This document shows positions 31,678-40,628 of a DNA stretch of 40,638 nt, piece by piece. Made by a program: the position numbers and the translations under genes. The notes under the pieces are model-generated. The model was not told the origin of the DNA, made no database searches, and was given only the letters and a program-made list of their open reading frames with translations. Location of the stretch: positions 1 through 40,638 of the forward strand of contig CAYODJ010000020.1 of assembly GCA_964402715.1 (NCBI GenBank), in the 5' to 3' direction. Source of the DNA: CALXOD01 sp964402715 (GTDB lineage: Bacteria; Verrucomicrobiota; Lentisphaeria; Victivallales; Victivallaceae). How positions within the stretch are numbered: the stretch's first letter is position 1; every line of letters starts with the position of its first letter.

Positions 31678-32857
31678 CTGCGGCGGCCGCCGCGTGATCT
31701 CCGTGGGGAGTCTTTCCATGCCGCGCCGCGCGCCCGTCCGCTCCGGCGGGGATCGGGTCCCGCAGTTCCGGAACGGGACGATCCGGACATGCGCCCGCCT
31801 CCGCGTCCTCTTCCGCGACAATCAGATGCGAGAGGCGCAGTCCGCGCATGCGCGACAGGATCATGGAATCGTACGCGCGGATCGGCCACAGACTGCTCTC
31901 TCCGCGGAACCGGAGCGATCGGACGGCGAACTCCGCGAACATCAGCGGATGCCGTAACGACGCGAGCAACGCGGATCGGAGCACCGCCGTTCCGTCCGAG
32001 AGCCGCTTCGCCGAGAGCAGCAGGGACTTGAAATACATCAGACGGATGAACCGCATCGATTTCTTCTTCAGCACCGGATCGCGCAGTTCCCCGACGATCC
32101 GTTCGGCCATTTCCAGCATCAGCGGGAAGTCGCGGCGGCTCTCCTCCGGATCCGCGGCCGTCGCCTGTCCGGAATGCAGCCTCCACGAGGCCAGCTTCAT
32201 GGGAAGGTAGACGACGTCGGCATGCAGCGCGGCCAGCATTCCCCACTGAAAATCGGCGCTGCGCCCGAAACATGTCTGGAACGGTCCGGTTTTTTCGAAG
32301 AGGGATTTGCGGATCAGAATCTGCGTGATCGACGTGTAGACCGTTTTCCCTCCCAGGTGGAGGAAGAAGTCGTGAGGTCTTTTCCTGACGTGCGCCTGAT
32401 TCCTGGGGAAGTCGAAATGCCAGTAGTGCGCGACGAAATTCACGGATGATTCGCCGACTTCCCTTCCGTCGGAATCCAGCAGCTCCAGCATGGAATCGCA
32501 GATGTCGCACCCCGGGTGCGCCTCCAGCGCGTTCACCATCCGCTCCAGACAGTCCGGCTTCATGGTGTCGTCGGCGGTCGCGATGTAGACGTAGGTCCCG
32601 CGCGCCTTTGAAATGCCGAAATTCCATGCCTGATACAGGCCTTTCGGCACCTGATAGCGGAAAATCTCCTGGCCGCGGCTCCGGATCCGGTTCAGATATT
32701 CCCATGTGCCGTCGTCCGAGCGGCTGTCGACGATGATCAGCTCCCAGTTCCGGAAAGTCTGATTCAGGATGGATCCGATTCTCTCCTCCAGAAATGTTCT
32801 GGCGTTCAGCGTCGGAAGAATCACGGACACCGCCGGATATGGGGACGGACGGTTCAT
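31622..32857 (-). CDS. Glycosyltransferase family 2
   Basis: 411 residues. The GT-A start VSVILPTLNARTFLEERIGSI is typical; the nucleotide-sugar/metal motif is around residue 94-96 (TADDT). The FGISKARGTYVYIATADD segment is standard GT2. A helical region follows to about residue 360. The last 50 residues are low-complexity (Arg/Ala/Ser/Pro-rich) and are encoded where the gene runs antisense into the GH20 end, so the C-terminus may be a read-through extension of an older, shorter protein. It is the last gene of the leftward polysaccharide operon; its ATG overlaps the previous stop (ATGA). Confidence 0.88.
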   Translation of the reverse strand: MNRPSPYPAVSVILPTLNARTFLEERIGSILNQTFRNWELIIVDSRSDDGTWEYLNRIRSRGQEIFRYQVPKGLYQAWNFGISKARGTYVYIATADDTMKPDCLERMVNALEAHPGCDICDSMLELLDSDGREVGESSVNFVAHYWHFDFPRNQAHVRKRPHDFFLHLGGKTVYTSITQILIRKSLFEKTGPFQTCFGRSADFQWGMLAALHADVVYLPMKLASWRLHSGQATAADPEESRRDFPLMLEMAERIVGELRDPVLKKKSMRFIRLMYFKSLLLSAKRLSDGTAVLRSALLASLRHPLMFAEFAVRSLRFRGESSLWPIRAYDSMILSRMRGLRLSHLIVAEEDAEAGACPDRPVPELRDPIPAGADGRAARHGKTPHGDHAAAAAVSESRSRSTPRCSPAPRD

Positions 32858-34608
32858 TGCCGCTCCGTTCCCGTTCCCCCCGGCGGCGGGGGAAGTTCAT
32901 CACCCTCCGAAAGGAAGCAGATGCGCTCGAAACCGATTCCCAGCAGCCGTTCGTCGTCGGAATTGAAAAGTCTGCGGACGTCGACGGGATTTTCCGTGCG
33001 GAACACAAGATGAACCGATCTTCCGCCGTCCCCGGGAGACGCGCAGGGATCGAGATGCAGAATTCCATGTTCCGGCAGATCATCGGGGAAGCGGACGTCC
33101 ATGATTCCGACGCCGTCGGCCTCCACGACGAGACGGAGCTTGTCGATTCCGCCAAGGAAAGCGCGGTAGGCGACGGCCATCCTGAGCGGACCGCCCCCGC
33201 CGGCGACGGGGAGGAGATCCATGCTCGCCTCCCGCCGCAGCCATGCGCCCCATTTCTCCGGAGTGTAATATCCCGAGAACCGGAAGGGAAGGGTCAGCGG
33301 TCTGGCGAACTCATACCACTTTCTTCTTTCCGTCGGGATGACGGCATGAGTTTCGATCCGCAGGGTGCGGATTCCGATTCCCAGGAGCCGGCCGTCGCCG
33401 CTGACGCCCTTCTCTTTCGGAACGGAGCACCCGTCCACCAGGAATTCCAACGTGTTCTTTCCGGAAAGCAGGCGGCCGCCGGCGACGAGGAATTCCTCAT
33501 CGACGTCCGAGGTCTTCTCCGTCGTTCCGGGAGAGAACGTCCTCAGGCCGATCGGCCGGCGGTTCAGCAGAAGCGTCAGCCTCACGTCCCGCAGCAGACA
33601 GAGACAGATCCGCATGGAGATACGGACAAGCTCCTCCTGATTCCGTTTTCTGAGCGGAAACTTAATCTCCGCCCTGCGTCCGTCGATCCAGCGGCCCCAG
33701 TTCTCCGGCGGATGGAATCCGGAAACGTGCAGTTCCCTCGGCAGCTCCTCGGCGAAATTGAAGAGGACCGGCAGATCGAGCTTTCCCAGGGCGAAGTGTT
33801 TGACGAATGCGCTCCAGTCGAGTCGTACTCCGCAGAACTGAATGTAGTATCCTCCGCCGGCGGGGGTGAACGATTTCGAAAGGAGAAACGCCCTCTTCTC
33901 CGCCTTCTTCCACAGACGCTTCTTCTTGAGCTGCAGCTCCGCGTGTTCACGTGTCTGGATTCTGCCGTATTTCGGGCTGACGATGGTGCTCACTCCGCCG
34001 AGATCGAAATTCGATATGATTTCAGGTATGTAGACATACCGGTCGCGCGCGTAGTGGAATGCGCGGATGTTGAAGTCGTAGTCCGCGTAGATCCGGTACT
34101 TTTCATCGTAGCCGCCCACGGCTTCGAAAAGGCGCCGGTGATAAAAAATCGCCTGATGGCAGATCGCCGGATCGTTGTACCCGGCGTTCCGGTATGATCT
34201 CACCGCGTCCGGCTCCTGCAGAAGCCGGGAACGGGGGATGCCGCTCCTGTTGGTGAAGAAGACGTCGCCGAAGACAATGAGCGGTCTGCGTGCGGAATTG
34301 AACGCATCAGTCGCCTTGGCGAAGACATGTTCGGAATAGAGGGTGTCCTGAGCGTTCAGAAAGAACAGGAAATCGCCTTTCGCCGCGCGGACGCCCTTGT
34401 TCATCGCGTTGTAGATGCCGGAGTCCTTTTCGCTGATCAGCGTCCCGATGCGGGCGCCGTATCTGTCGAAGATGTCTAAGGTGGAGTCGGTGGAGCCCCC
34501 GTCCACCGCCACAATCTCGAAATCCTGACAGGTCTGGCGGACGATGCTGACCAACGTCTCCTCCAGTGTCTTCTCCGCGTTGAGAGTTACCGTGACAACC
34601 GAAATCAT
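32854..34608 (-). CDS. Glycosyltransferase family 2 with duplicated C-terminal domain
   Basis: 584 residues. The N-terminal GT2 domain (1-240) has VVTVTLNAEKTLEETLVSI, a KDSGIYNAMNKG motif and the metal-site region FFLNAQDT (83-90). A second part contains two related units of about 120 residues: unit 1 (about 295-418) begins SGFHPPENWGRW and ends LLGIGIRTLRI; unit 2 (about 445-565) begins SGYYTPEKWGAW and ends LLGIGFERICF. These look like beta-sandwich repeats, possibly carbohydrate-binding, as seen at the ends of some cell-surface glycosyltransferases. It lies in the middle of the polysaccharide operon and adds a sugar to the growing chain; donor and acceptor are unknown. Confidence 0.88.
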   Translation of the reverse strand: MISVVTVTLNAEKTLEETLVSIVRQTCQDFEIVAVDGGSTDSTLDIFDRYGARIGTLISEKDSGIYNAMNKGVRAAKGDFLFFLNAQDTLYSEHVFAKATDAFNSARRPLIVFGDVFFTNRSGIPRSRLLQEPDAVRSYRNAGYNDPAICHQAIFYHRRLFEAVGGYDEKYRIYADYDFNIRAFHYARDRYVYIPEIISNFDLGGVSTIVSPKYGRIQTREHAELQLKKKRLWKKAEKRAFLLSKSFTPAGGGYYIQFCGVRLDWSAFVKHFALGKLDLPVLFNFAEELPRELHVSGFHPPENWGRWIDGRRAEIKFPLRKRNQEELVRISMRICLCLLRDVRLTLLLNRRPIGLRTFSPGTTEKTSDVDEEFLVAGGRLLSGKNTLEFLVDGCSVPKEKGVSGDGRLLGIGIRTLRIETHAVIPTERRKWYEFARPLTLPFRFSGYYTPEKWGAWLRREASMDLLPVAGGGGPLRMAVAYRAFLGGIDKLRLVVEADGVGIMDVRFPDDLPEHGILHLDPCASPGDGGRSVHLVFRTENPVDVRRLFNSDDERLLGIGFERICFLSEGDELPPPPGGTGTERQ

Positions 34609-34639
34609 GTCGTGTGTCTTTCCGGATGACGGCCGTTCA

Positions 34640-35596
34640 TCAGAAGAGATGAAACGTCAGGAACGGCAGATATGAGAAGAGCCGGATTCTGCACAGCGTC
34701 CGCCTCGCCGGCGCCGGCCGCGGGCGCGCGTGTTCCAGACAGCTGGTGAAATAACCCCGCACCCATTCCGGGTTTCCGAGACGCAGTCCGATTTCGACGA
34801 GCCGTTCATACGGCAGACCGCCGTGAAAAATCTGCTTTTCATACAGGAGCGAAAGTTCCTCTTCGGAGAGCGGCAGTCCGCATTCCTTCGTGAAGAACGC
34901 GATGTGCTCCCGCTTCATGCGTTCCTTCGCCGCGATCATCTTTTCGGATGCGCCGCCCTCGTGGAATGCGACGATCGACCGGGGGACGTAGACTCCTTTC
35001 CATCCGCCGGAGATGATCTGAAGCATCAGAAGATTGTCGTTCGCCATGTAATTCTCATGGAATCCGCCCAGCTTTTCCAGAACCGACTTCTTCGCGAAGA
35101 ATGTCTGATGACAGGGATAGTAGCCGTAGGGAATGTCCAGAACGGTGCCTTTCCTGACATACAGCAGCGAGGAATGATTGGCCGTGTACACCTCGGCGTC
35201 GGCATAGGAATAGTCGGCGTCCGCCTTCTCCATGGAGGAAATGACGGCTTCGGCCGCTCCGCTGTCCAGAAAGGCGTCGTCGGAGTTGAGGAACACGATA
35301 TATTTGCCGGCGGCGCCGCGGATTCCCTTGTTCATGGCGTCGTAGATGCCGCGATCCTTTCCGGAGATGAAGCGGAGCCCGCCGCGTCCGGACAGCTCCC
35401 GCAGCAGTTCCGTCGTTCCGTCCGCCGAGTCCCCGTCGACGACGAGATGCTCGATTCCCGGACAGGTCTGAGCGGCGACGGAGTCGACACAGTTGCGGAA
35501 CGAAGTCTCCCTTCTGTTCTTTACGATATTCAGCACGACCGTGACGACAGTCAGTACAGGCCGGGCTCCGGCGGAGGAGAGAGAGACACGGGACAT
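34640..35596 (-). CDS. Glycosyltransferase family 2 (WcaA-like)
   Basis: 318 residues from ATG 35596; a TTG at 35602 is in frame, but AGGAGG lies ten bases before the ATG and only four before the TTG, so either is possible. GT2 core: LTVVTVVLN, HLVVDGDSADGTTELL, KDRGIYDAMNKGI, and the metal motif NSDD at about 110-113. The KDxGIYxAMNKG stretch is shared with the 32854-34608 protein, so the two are paralogues with different tails. It starts two bases after the stop of the preceding GT4-like gene and belongs to the same operon. Confidence 0.88.
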   Translation of the reverse strand: MSRVSLSSAGARPVLTVVTVVLNIVKNRRETSFRNCVDSVAAQTCPGIEHLVVDGDSADGTTELLRELSGRGGLRFISGKDRGIYDAMNKGIRGAAGKYIVFLNSDDAFLDSGAAEAVISSMEKADADYSYADAEVYTANHSSLLYVRKGTVLDIPYGYYPCHQTFFAKKSVLEKLGGFHENYMANDNLLMLQIISGGWKGVYVPRSIVAFHEGGASEKMIAAKERMKREHIAFFTKECGLPLSEEELSLLYEKQIFHGGLPYERLVEIGLRLGNPEWVRGYFTSCLEHARPRPAPARRTLCRIRLFSYLPFLTFHLF

Positions 35597-35598
35597 TT

Positions 35599-36822
35599 TC
35601 AATTATCCTCCTGAAAGTCGACGGAGAAAAGAGGAATTCCCAGGACGATGATGAAAATTCTTCTCCGGTCGTTCCGTTCCATCTTGATAAACCAGCGGAT
35701 TCCGCAGAATTTCCTTTCCGAGACGCGATGGTAACCGCCCGATCTGTTCCGGACGATGTCCATGTATTTTCTCATTTTTCCGAAAGGGGCGCCGCGCAGA
35801 CTCCGCAGCGGATTGTCCCCGGCCGGCGTGATTCTCCGACGCCGGCGCCAGACGGTCTCCAGTTTCCTGATCTTTTCGGGATCCTTCGACGCCTTTATGG
35901 TGAAAAGAGGCACGATTTCATTCCGTCTGACTTTCCACTCGCGGTATCCCTCGCGGATGAATTCGTACGCGTTCTTCTGGATTGTCCTGATCTCCGGCCT
36001 GTTAAGCGGACGCGGGCAGGCGGGGCGGAAGAGAAGGCCGTTTCTGCCGTCCTCGATATACTCGTTGAACGTGGTCTCGTCCGGCGCTATCACGCAGCGT
36101 CCGTGCGCCATCGCCTCCAGGAACGACATGCCGATCCCTTCGCAATATCTCGATGCGACGTACAGCGCGGATTCGTCCATGCGCCTGAGCATGTCGTCCC
36201 TGCTGTCGAACCATGACGAGTATGTGACATGCAGCTTCCCCTGATGCTCGTAAGGCAGCGGGAAGTAGGTCTCGCCCGGATCGAGCGAACGATGGAAATG
36301 CAGACGCCGGATCCCCCAGTTCTTCAGGAGAGAGAGCACGGTGTAGATGTTGATGTGGGACACCCTCTGCCAGAAGAACACGGCGTCGGCGTCCCCCTCG
36401 CGGAAATGCGTCGCCGGTTCGGGAAAATACTGGAAATAATGGGAGGAAAATCCGTTGGCGGCCAGCTCGTCATGCATCTTCCTGGAGAAGGAGATAATCT
36501 GAAAATCCTGATACTCCCGCCAGATCGGGTCGGAAACATCCTTGGCCGCCAGGTAGTAATAGTCGGCCATGGGGAAGAAGACTCCGAAATCGAACGAACA
36601 GAACCGCTTCAATGTTTCGATCGAGGGCATGACCTGCCAGCAGAGGACGACGTCGTAATGCTTCCGGCGCAGGGAGGTCATGCATGCTTCGTCCCCCACG
36701 CAGTCCGGGACGACGGAGCAGGTTTCAATTTCAAATTCTCTCTCAATCAGCTCCATCATGAAACGGTTCGACTTCGTCCGGCTGTGGAAGTGGTGTCCTA
36801 TGAACAGCAGCGTCCGTTTCAT
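35599..36822 (-). CDS. GT4-like glycosyltransferase (GT-B fold)
   Basis: 407 residues. The C-terminal Rossmann domain shows the GT4 E-x7-E signature: E228 and E236 in CEGIGMSFLEAMAHG, followed by VIAPDETTFNEYIEDGRNG. The N-terminal half (HHFHSRTKSNRFM) is less typical. Retaining glycosyltransferases of this family use nucleotide sugars. The C-terminal 80 residues are basic with a hydrophobic end (FIIVLGIPLFSV), which may associate with the inner membrane. Its start overlaps the methyltransferase stop (ATGA). Confidence 0.83.
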   Translation of the reverse strand: MKRTLLFIGHHFHSRTKSNRFMMELIEREFEIETCSVVPDCVGDEACMTSLRRKHYDVVLCWQVMPSIETLKRFCSFDFGVFFPMADYYYLAAKDVSDPIWREYQDFQIISFSRKMHDELAANGFSSHYFQYFPEPATHFREGDADAVFFWQRVSHINIYTVLSLLKNWGIRRLHFHRSLDPGETYFPLPYEHQGKLHVTYSSWFDSRDDMLRRMDESALYVASRYCEGIGMSFLEAMAHGRCVIAPDETTFNEYIEDGRNGLLFRPACPRPLNRPEIRTIQKNAYEFIREGYREWKVRRNEIVPLFTIKASKDPEKIRKLETVWRRRRRITPAGDNPLRSLRGAPFGKMRKYMDIVRNRSGGYHRVSERKFCGIRWFIKMERNDRRRIFIIVLGIPLFSVDFQEDN

Positions 36823-38306
36823 TTCCGTCCGTCTCCCTGTTCAGGGTTGCCTGTCGTGAAGATGGCGTACCGCAGGGAGGACTGCCCGGGATGAATCCGC
36901 CCGGTCAGTTCCACTTTCAGTCCGCATTTTTGCGCAAGGAGAGGCAGGGATCGCCCCGTGAAGTAGAAGAGGTGGAATCGCGTGTATTCAAACGCGTATT
37001 CGTAACATCCGGTGGCGTGATACATCTTTCCGCCTGGTCTGAGAATTGATTTCATGAAACGGAGCTCCTCCACGGGGAACCGCAGATGCTCGATGAGATC
37101 GTTGGAGAAGATTCCGTCGAACCGCATTCTTCCGAGCCGTTCCCTGTCGGTGATGATCCACTCCTCCCTGCGGACCGGAGCGAACGGCTCGTAGTCATAC
37201 ACCTGAAATCCGCTTTCCCGCAGCTGACGGCCGGTGTCGTTCCATCCGCCGGCTCCGTAGTTCAGATAAACATGCTCCTTCCGCGGCCGCATGGCGTAGA
37301 AAAGGGCGATCTCATACGGCCCGGTGTCCGACTCGCGGAACACGGAATAGTTCTGTTCGTACTCCTCCCGCAGCTCCTGCGGAGAGAGCTCCAGCATCTT
37401 GAGCGGACCGAAAATCAGATCGCAGTCCGGGCAGACGTAGCGTTCCAGTCTTCCGCCGCCGAACACGCAGAAGGACTGCTTCGTCTCATAGGCGGACTTC
37501 TTTCCGGAATGTCCGCACAGCGGGCACCGGACGATTTCTTCCCGCCGCTCCCTTTTCTGCGCCGACAAATCGTCGGAGAGACGCCATCTGGTCTGAATGA
37601 CGCTGCGGATTGTCTGTTTCTGAAGATCCTCCGTCTGCCGTGCCAGACTGCCGGTTGTCGTTTCGAGTTCATCGGCGCGGCGCAGGATGTCCGCGAAGCG
37701 GGCGTCCATGCGGCCGGGCGCGCCGTCGCCGAACTGCTCCTTCAGAACGGCGCCGGAAGCTGATGTCAGATTGAAGATTTTGTCGGACGTGCTTCCCAGG
37801 CCTTTCGCGTATTCCAGAATTTCCCGCCGGCAGGCGTTCTGCGTGTCGGAGATGACGTTCAGATGTCTCCCGATCGCGTCCACGCCCGCAGTCACGGCGA
37901 GGGCGAGTTCTCCGAAGCGGGCGTCCATGCGGCCGGGCGCGCCGTCGCCGAACTGCTCCTTCAGAACGGCGCCGGAAGCTGATGTCAGATTGAAGATTTT
38001 GTCGGACGTGCTTCCCAGGCCTTTCGCGTATTCCAGAATTTCCCGCCGGCAGGCGTTCTGCGTGTCGGAGATGACGTTCAGATGTCTCCCGATCGCGTCC
38101 ACGCCCGCGGTCACGGCGAGGGCGAGTTCCTTCTCCTGCATGGAGAGCTTCTCCTGTTCCTCCTTGATGTGTCCGAGAATCTGCAGCAGATGTCGCTGGG
38201 TTTGTTCCTGTTCCGTCGAAATCTCTTTCAGGGCGGCGGAGATCTCGGAAACCGCTTTGCGGAAGGGAAAGAGAAACGAATAAGATTTCTTGAGAAACCC
38301 GATCAT
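36819..38306 (-). CDS. SAM methyltransferase with duplicated helical N-terminal region; possible chain terminator
   Basis: 495 residues in three parts. (1) A helical, partly coiled-coil region, residues 15-255, containing an almost exact tandem duplication of 73 residues (about 60-132 and 133-205; each starts ELALAVTAGVDAIGRH). (2) A zinc-binding pair, CPLC at 261-264 and CPDC at 292-295. (3) A class-I methyltransferase domain: motif I region YLNYGAGGWND near 347, FDGIFSNDLIEHL at 397, and RPGGKMYHATGC. It directly follows Wzt. In E. coli O8/O9a the terminator WbdD joins a methyltransferase to a coiled-coil ruler that sets chain length; here the order is reversed but the parts are similar. 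That function is inference. AGGAGG precedes the ATG, which overlaps the Wzt stop. Confidence 0.82.
   Translation of the reverse strand: MIGFLKKSYSFLFPFRKAVSEISAALKEISTEQEQTQRHLLQILGHIKEEQEKLSMQEKELALAVTAGVDAIGRHLNVISDTQNACRREILEYAKGLGSTSDKIFNLTSASGAVLKEQFGDGAPGRMDARFGELALAVTAGVDAIGRHLNVISDTQNACRREILEYAKGLGSTSDKIFNLTSASGAVLKEQFGDGAPGRMDARFADILRRADELETTTGSLARQTEDLQKQTIRSVIQTRWRLSDDLSAQKRERREEIVRCPLCGHSGKKSAYETKQSFCVFGGGRLERYVCPDCDLIFGPLKMLELSPQELREEYEQNYSVFRESDTGPYEIALFYAMRPRKEHVYLNYGAGGWNDTGRQLRESGFQVYDYEPFAPVRREEWIITDRERLGRMRFDGIFSNDLIEHLRFPVEELRFMKSILRPGGKMYHATGCYEYAFEYTRFHLFYFTGRSLPLLAQKCGLKVELTGRIHPGQSSLRYAIFTTGNPEQGDGRK
37694..38129. repeat. 219-base in-frame tandem duplication
   Basis: Bases 37694-37910 and 37913-38129 are identical over 217 positions except one (A at 37890, G at 38109); the period is 219 bases or 73 codons. 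The frame is kept, so the protein gains exactly 73 residues. One silent-looking third-position change suggests a very recent duplication or ongoing gene conversion. Confidence 0.95.
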
Positions 38307-39616
38307 CTGACCTCCTGCAGAATTGTCGTTGCGGTGTCGAAATGCACCATGCCGTCGCTCAATGCGGGGCTGACGCTTTTCAGCTGAACGATCAGATCAT
38401 CCCACAGCAGATGCACATGGGAGACCATGGTGCCGACCGAAAGTGCGAACGTCAGGAACAGATCTCCGTTTTTCAGCATTGGAAAATCAATCGCGAAACG
38501 GACCGTGGCATGCCGCAGGGCCGGAGCGATTCTCCTGTTCTCCAGAAAGGTGTTGGTTCCGAAGAGCACAATGTTCCTGACGTCGACGATTCGGATTCCG
38601 ATCATCACGTTGCTTTCCAGATCGTTTTTTCTGATGAATTCCTCCACTTTCGCGGAATCCCACGAGGCTTCCAGCTCGACGGTGAAACGGCAGGGAGTGC
38701 GCAGAATGTTCGGCGCTTCCAGCCCGTGAAGCGCCAGCCGGAGGAAGCGCCCGCCGCCGATGCCCCATTTGTTCCTGTGAATGTCTTCATTCATCAGCGC
38801 GTAGACGAATTCTGCTTTCGCGGGCGTCGGCGCGGCGGCGGGAGGCGTCTGCGGTTCAGAGGGCGTGTTTTCCGTCTCTTTCGGGAAGAGTGATCGCATA
38901 TACTCCGCGACGCCGTCCAGCGCGGGGCCGTCGTAGCGGAGACTTCCCTCGCTGAGGAATAGCACGCGGCCGCATTTCTGCTTCACGGTTTCGGTGTCGT
39001 GCGTGACCAGAAGCAGCGTCATTCCCCGCGCCAGAAGGGAATCCAGTCTGGCGTAACATTTCCTCTGAAAGGCGGCGTCGCCGACCGCCAGCGCCTCGTC
39101 CACGATCAGTATGTCAGGTTCGACCATGATCTGGACTGCGAACGCCAGGCGCACCATCATGCCGCTGGAATAGGTCTTGACGGGCTGATCGATGAAGGCG
39201 CCGATGTCGGCGAACGTCTGGATTTCGTCGAATTTCGAGAGAACCTGCTCCCTGCTGAGTCCGAGTATGGCGGCGTTCATCATGACGTTTTCCCTGCCGG
39301 TGAATTCCGGATTGAATCCGCTGCCCAGTTCCAGCAGGGCGGCCACGCGGCCGGCCGACCGTACGCTTCCGGAGGTTGGCGCGAGCGTTCCCACCAGGAT
39401 CTGCAGCAGAGTGGATTTGCCCGCTCCGTTCTTCCCGATGATGCCTACCGCCTCTCCCCTGCGGATGTCGAAGCTGATGTCGTTCAACGCACGGAATTCC
39501 CTGTAGAATCTTTTTCGTCCGGCGAAAAGCGTCTGCAGAAGACGGTGCGCCGGGCGCGAATACATTTCGAACACCTTGGAGACGTTCCGTACCTGAAATA
39601 CCACTTCAGAGGACAT
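38303..39616 (-). CDS. wzt: Polysaccharide ABC exporter ATPase with C-terminal carbohydrate-binding domain (Wzt)
   Basis: 437 residues from ATG 39616, 11 bases inside the end of the permease gene; the frame is open to 39652. Motifs: Walker A GKNGAGKST at 61-69, ELGSGFNPEFTGRENV, a signature-like YSSGMMVRLAF, Walker B ILIVDEALAVGD and the switch THDTETV. A proline/alanine linker near residue 260 leads to a C-terminal beta-rich domain (about 275-437), the layout of Wzt proteins of O8/O9a type, where that domain reads the modified chain end before export. This fits the neighbouring methyltransferase as maker of that cap. Confidence 0.9.
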   Translation of the reverse strand: MSSEVVFQVRNVSKVFEMYSRPAHRLLQTLFAGRKRFYREFRALNDISFDIRRGEAVGIIGKNGAGKSTLLQILVGTLAPTSGSVRSAGRVAALLELGSGFNPEFTGRENVMMNAAILGLSREQVLSKFDEIQTFADIGAFIDQPVKTYSSGMMVRLAFAVQIMVEPDILIVDEALAVGDAAFQRKCYARLDSLLARGMTLLLVTHDTETVKQKCGRVLFLSEGSLRYDGPALDGVAEYMRSLFPKETENTPSEPQTPPAAAPTPAKAEFVYALMNEDIHRNKWGIGGGRFLRLALHGLEAPNILRTPCRFTVELEASWDSAKVEEFIRKNDLESNVMIGIRIVDVRNIVLFGTNTFLENRRIAPALRHATVRFAIDFPMLKNGDLFLTFALSVGTMVSHVHLLWDDLIVQLKSVSPALSDGMVHFDTATTILQEVR

Positions 39617-40433
39617 CGGCGAACCCCCGCTTCGTTTTATGGAACCATACAAACCCCAGGTGATATGTCAGCATGGAGACGAGCATGCTCACGGCCCACA
39701 GCCGCCAGTTCAGCGGGACGCCGTAGATGAAGACCCTGCGCACCTCGTCGATCATCAGCGTCATCGGGTTCAGCTGAAGCGGCAGCCGGTATTTTTCCGG
39801 AACCGCCTCGACAGGGTAGAAGATCGGAGTCATGAAGAACGTGATCTGCAGGAGAACGCCGACGACGTAGGGCGTATCACGGATGTAGACGCTGAGAGAG
39901 GCGACGAGATAGCAGATCCCGCACGTCAGCAGAAAGAGCGGTGTCAGCAGGAGAGGCATGAAAAGCATGTTCCATGAGATCCGGCCGTAAATGAAAACCA
40001 CGCCGAGGAAGAGGAGCAGGATCCATACCAGCCCGATCAGGAAAGTGGAGCAGACCTGGGCGAACGGCAGCAGTTCCAGCGGGAAAATCACTTTCTTCAC
40101 GTAGTTGGGATTGTACAGAATCACCGAGCAGTTCGCCATGACGCTTTCGCTGAACAGCGTGTAGAACGCCACCCCGCAGAACATGATGACGGCGAACGCG
40201 CTGCTGGTCTCATGCTCGACTCCCCAGCGCGCCCTGAAGACGCATCCGAACACGAAAGTGTAGATGCAGAGCATCATCAGCGGCTGCACGAAACTCCAGA
40301 GCAGCCCCAGAAGCGAACCGCGGTACCGCAGTGCGATGTTACGGACGATCAGCTGCTGCAGCGGGAAATGATTGCGGATCAGCGGACGGATTCCCGCGAA
40401 CGGATCCCAGATTATGTGGAGACGGCCCAGCAT
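39606..40433 (-). CDS. wzm: Polysaccharide ABC exporter permease (Wzm)
   Basis: 275 residues from ATG 40433; a TTG at 40466 would add 11 residues. The ABC-2 family pattern is clear: IVRNIALRYRGSLLGLLWSFVQP near the start, about six membrane segments, and the LNPMTLMIDEVRRVFIYG loop before the last segment. The domain forms the channel for undecaprenyl-linked polysaccharide. It is the first gene of the leftward operon and overlaps wzt by 11 bases. The ribosome-binding site (GGGAG) is rather far from the ATG, so the start is uncertain. Confidence 0.88.
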   Translation of the reverse strand: MLGRLHIIWDPFAGIRPLIRNHFPLQQLIVRNIALRYRGSLLGLLWSFVQPLMMLCIYTFVFGCVFRARWGVEHETSSAFAVIMFCGVAFYTLFSESVMANCSVILYNPNYVKKVIFPLELLPFAQVCSTFLIGLVWILLLFLGVVFIYGRISWNMLFMPLLLTPLFLLTCGICYLVASLSVYIRDTPYVVGVLLQITFFMTPIFYPVEAVPEKYRLPLQLNPMTLMIDEVRRVFIYGVPLNWRLWAVSMLVSMLTYHLGFVWFHKTKRGFADVL

Positions 40434-40508
40434 GTTGAAATTCTTCTCCCTTTGAGATAACTTCAAAAGTCTCGTTTCCGCTTGTAGTTATGCTGATTTG
40501 CAAGTGTA

Positions 40509-40628
40509 CTATTTTCTGAGGATGAAAGGATTTTTCTCGGAATCCACTTCTCTTCGACCGGTGCGGCTACTGGGGCACTCTCTGCCCGCCATGACGACGG
40601 CGAAAACCGACTGTTCTTCATTCTCCAT
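40509..40628 (-). pseudogene. Possible remnant of a sugar-nucleotidyltransferase start (39 codons)
   Basis: A 39-codon frame with ATG at 40628 gives a peptide containing SVFAVVMAGRE and later NPFI. The 'AVVMAG' strand resembles the start of mannose-1-phosphate guanylyltransferases (A-V-I-M-A-G-G-x-G-T-R), but the expected GGxGTR loop is missing, and the frame ends after 39 codons. It may be a degraded ManC-type gene, or chance. No good ribosome-binding site is seen. The 75 bases between this and wzm are AT-rich and may hold the operon promoter, but no clear -35/-10 pair was found. Confidence 0.25.
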
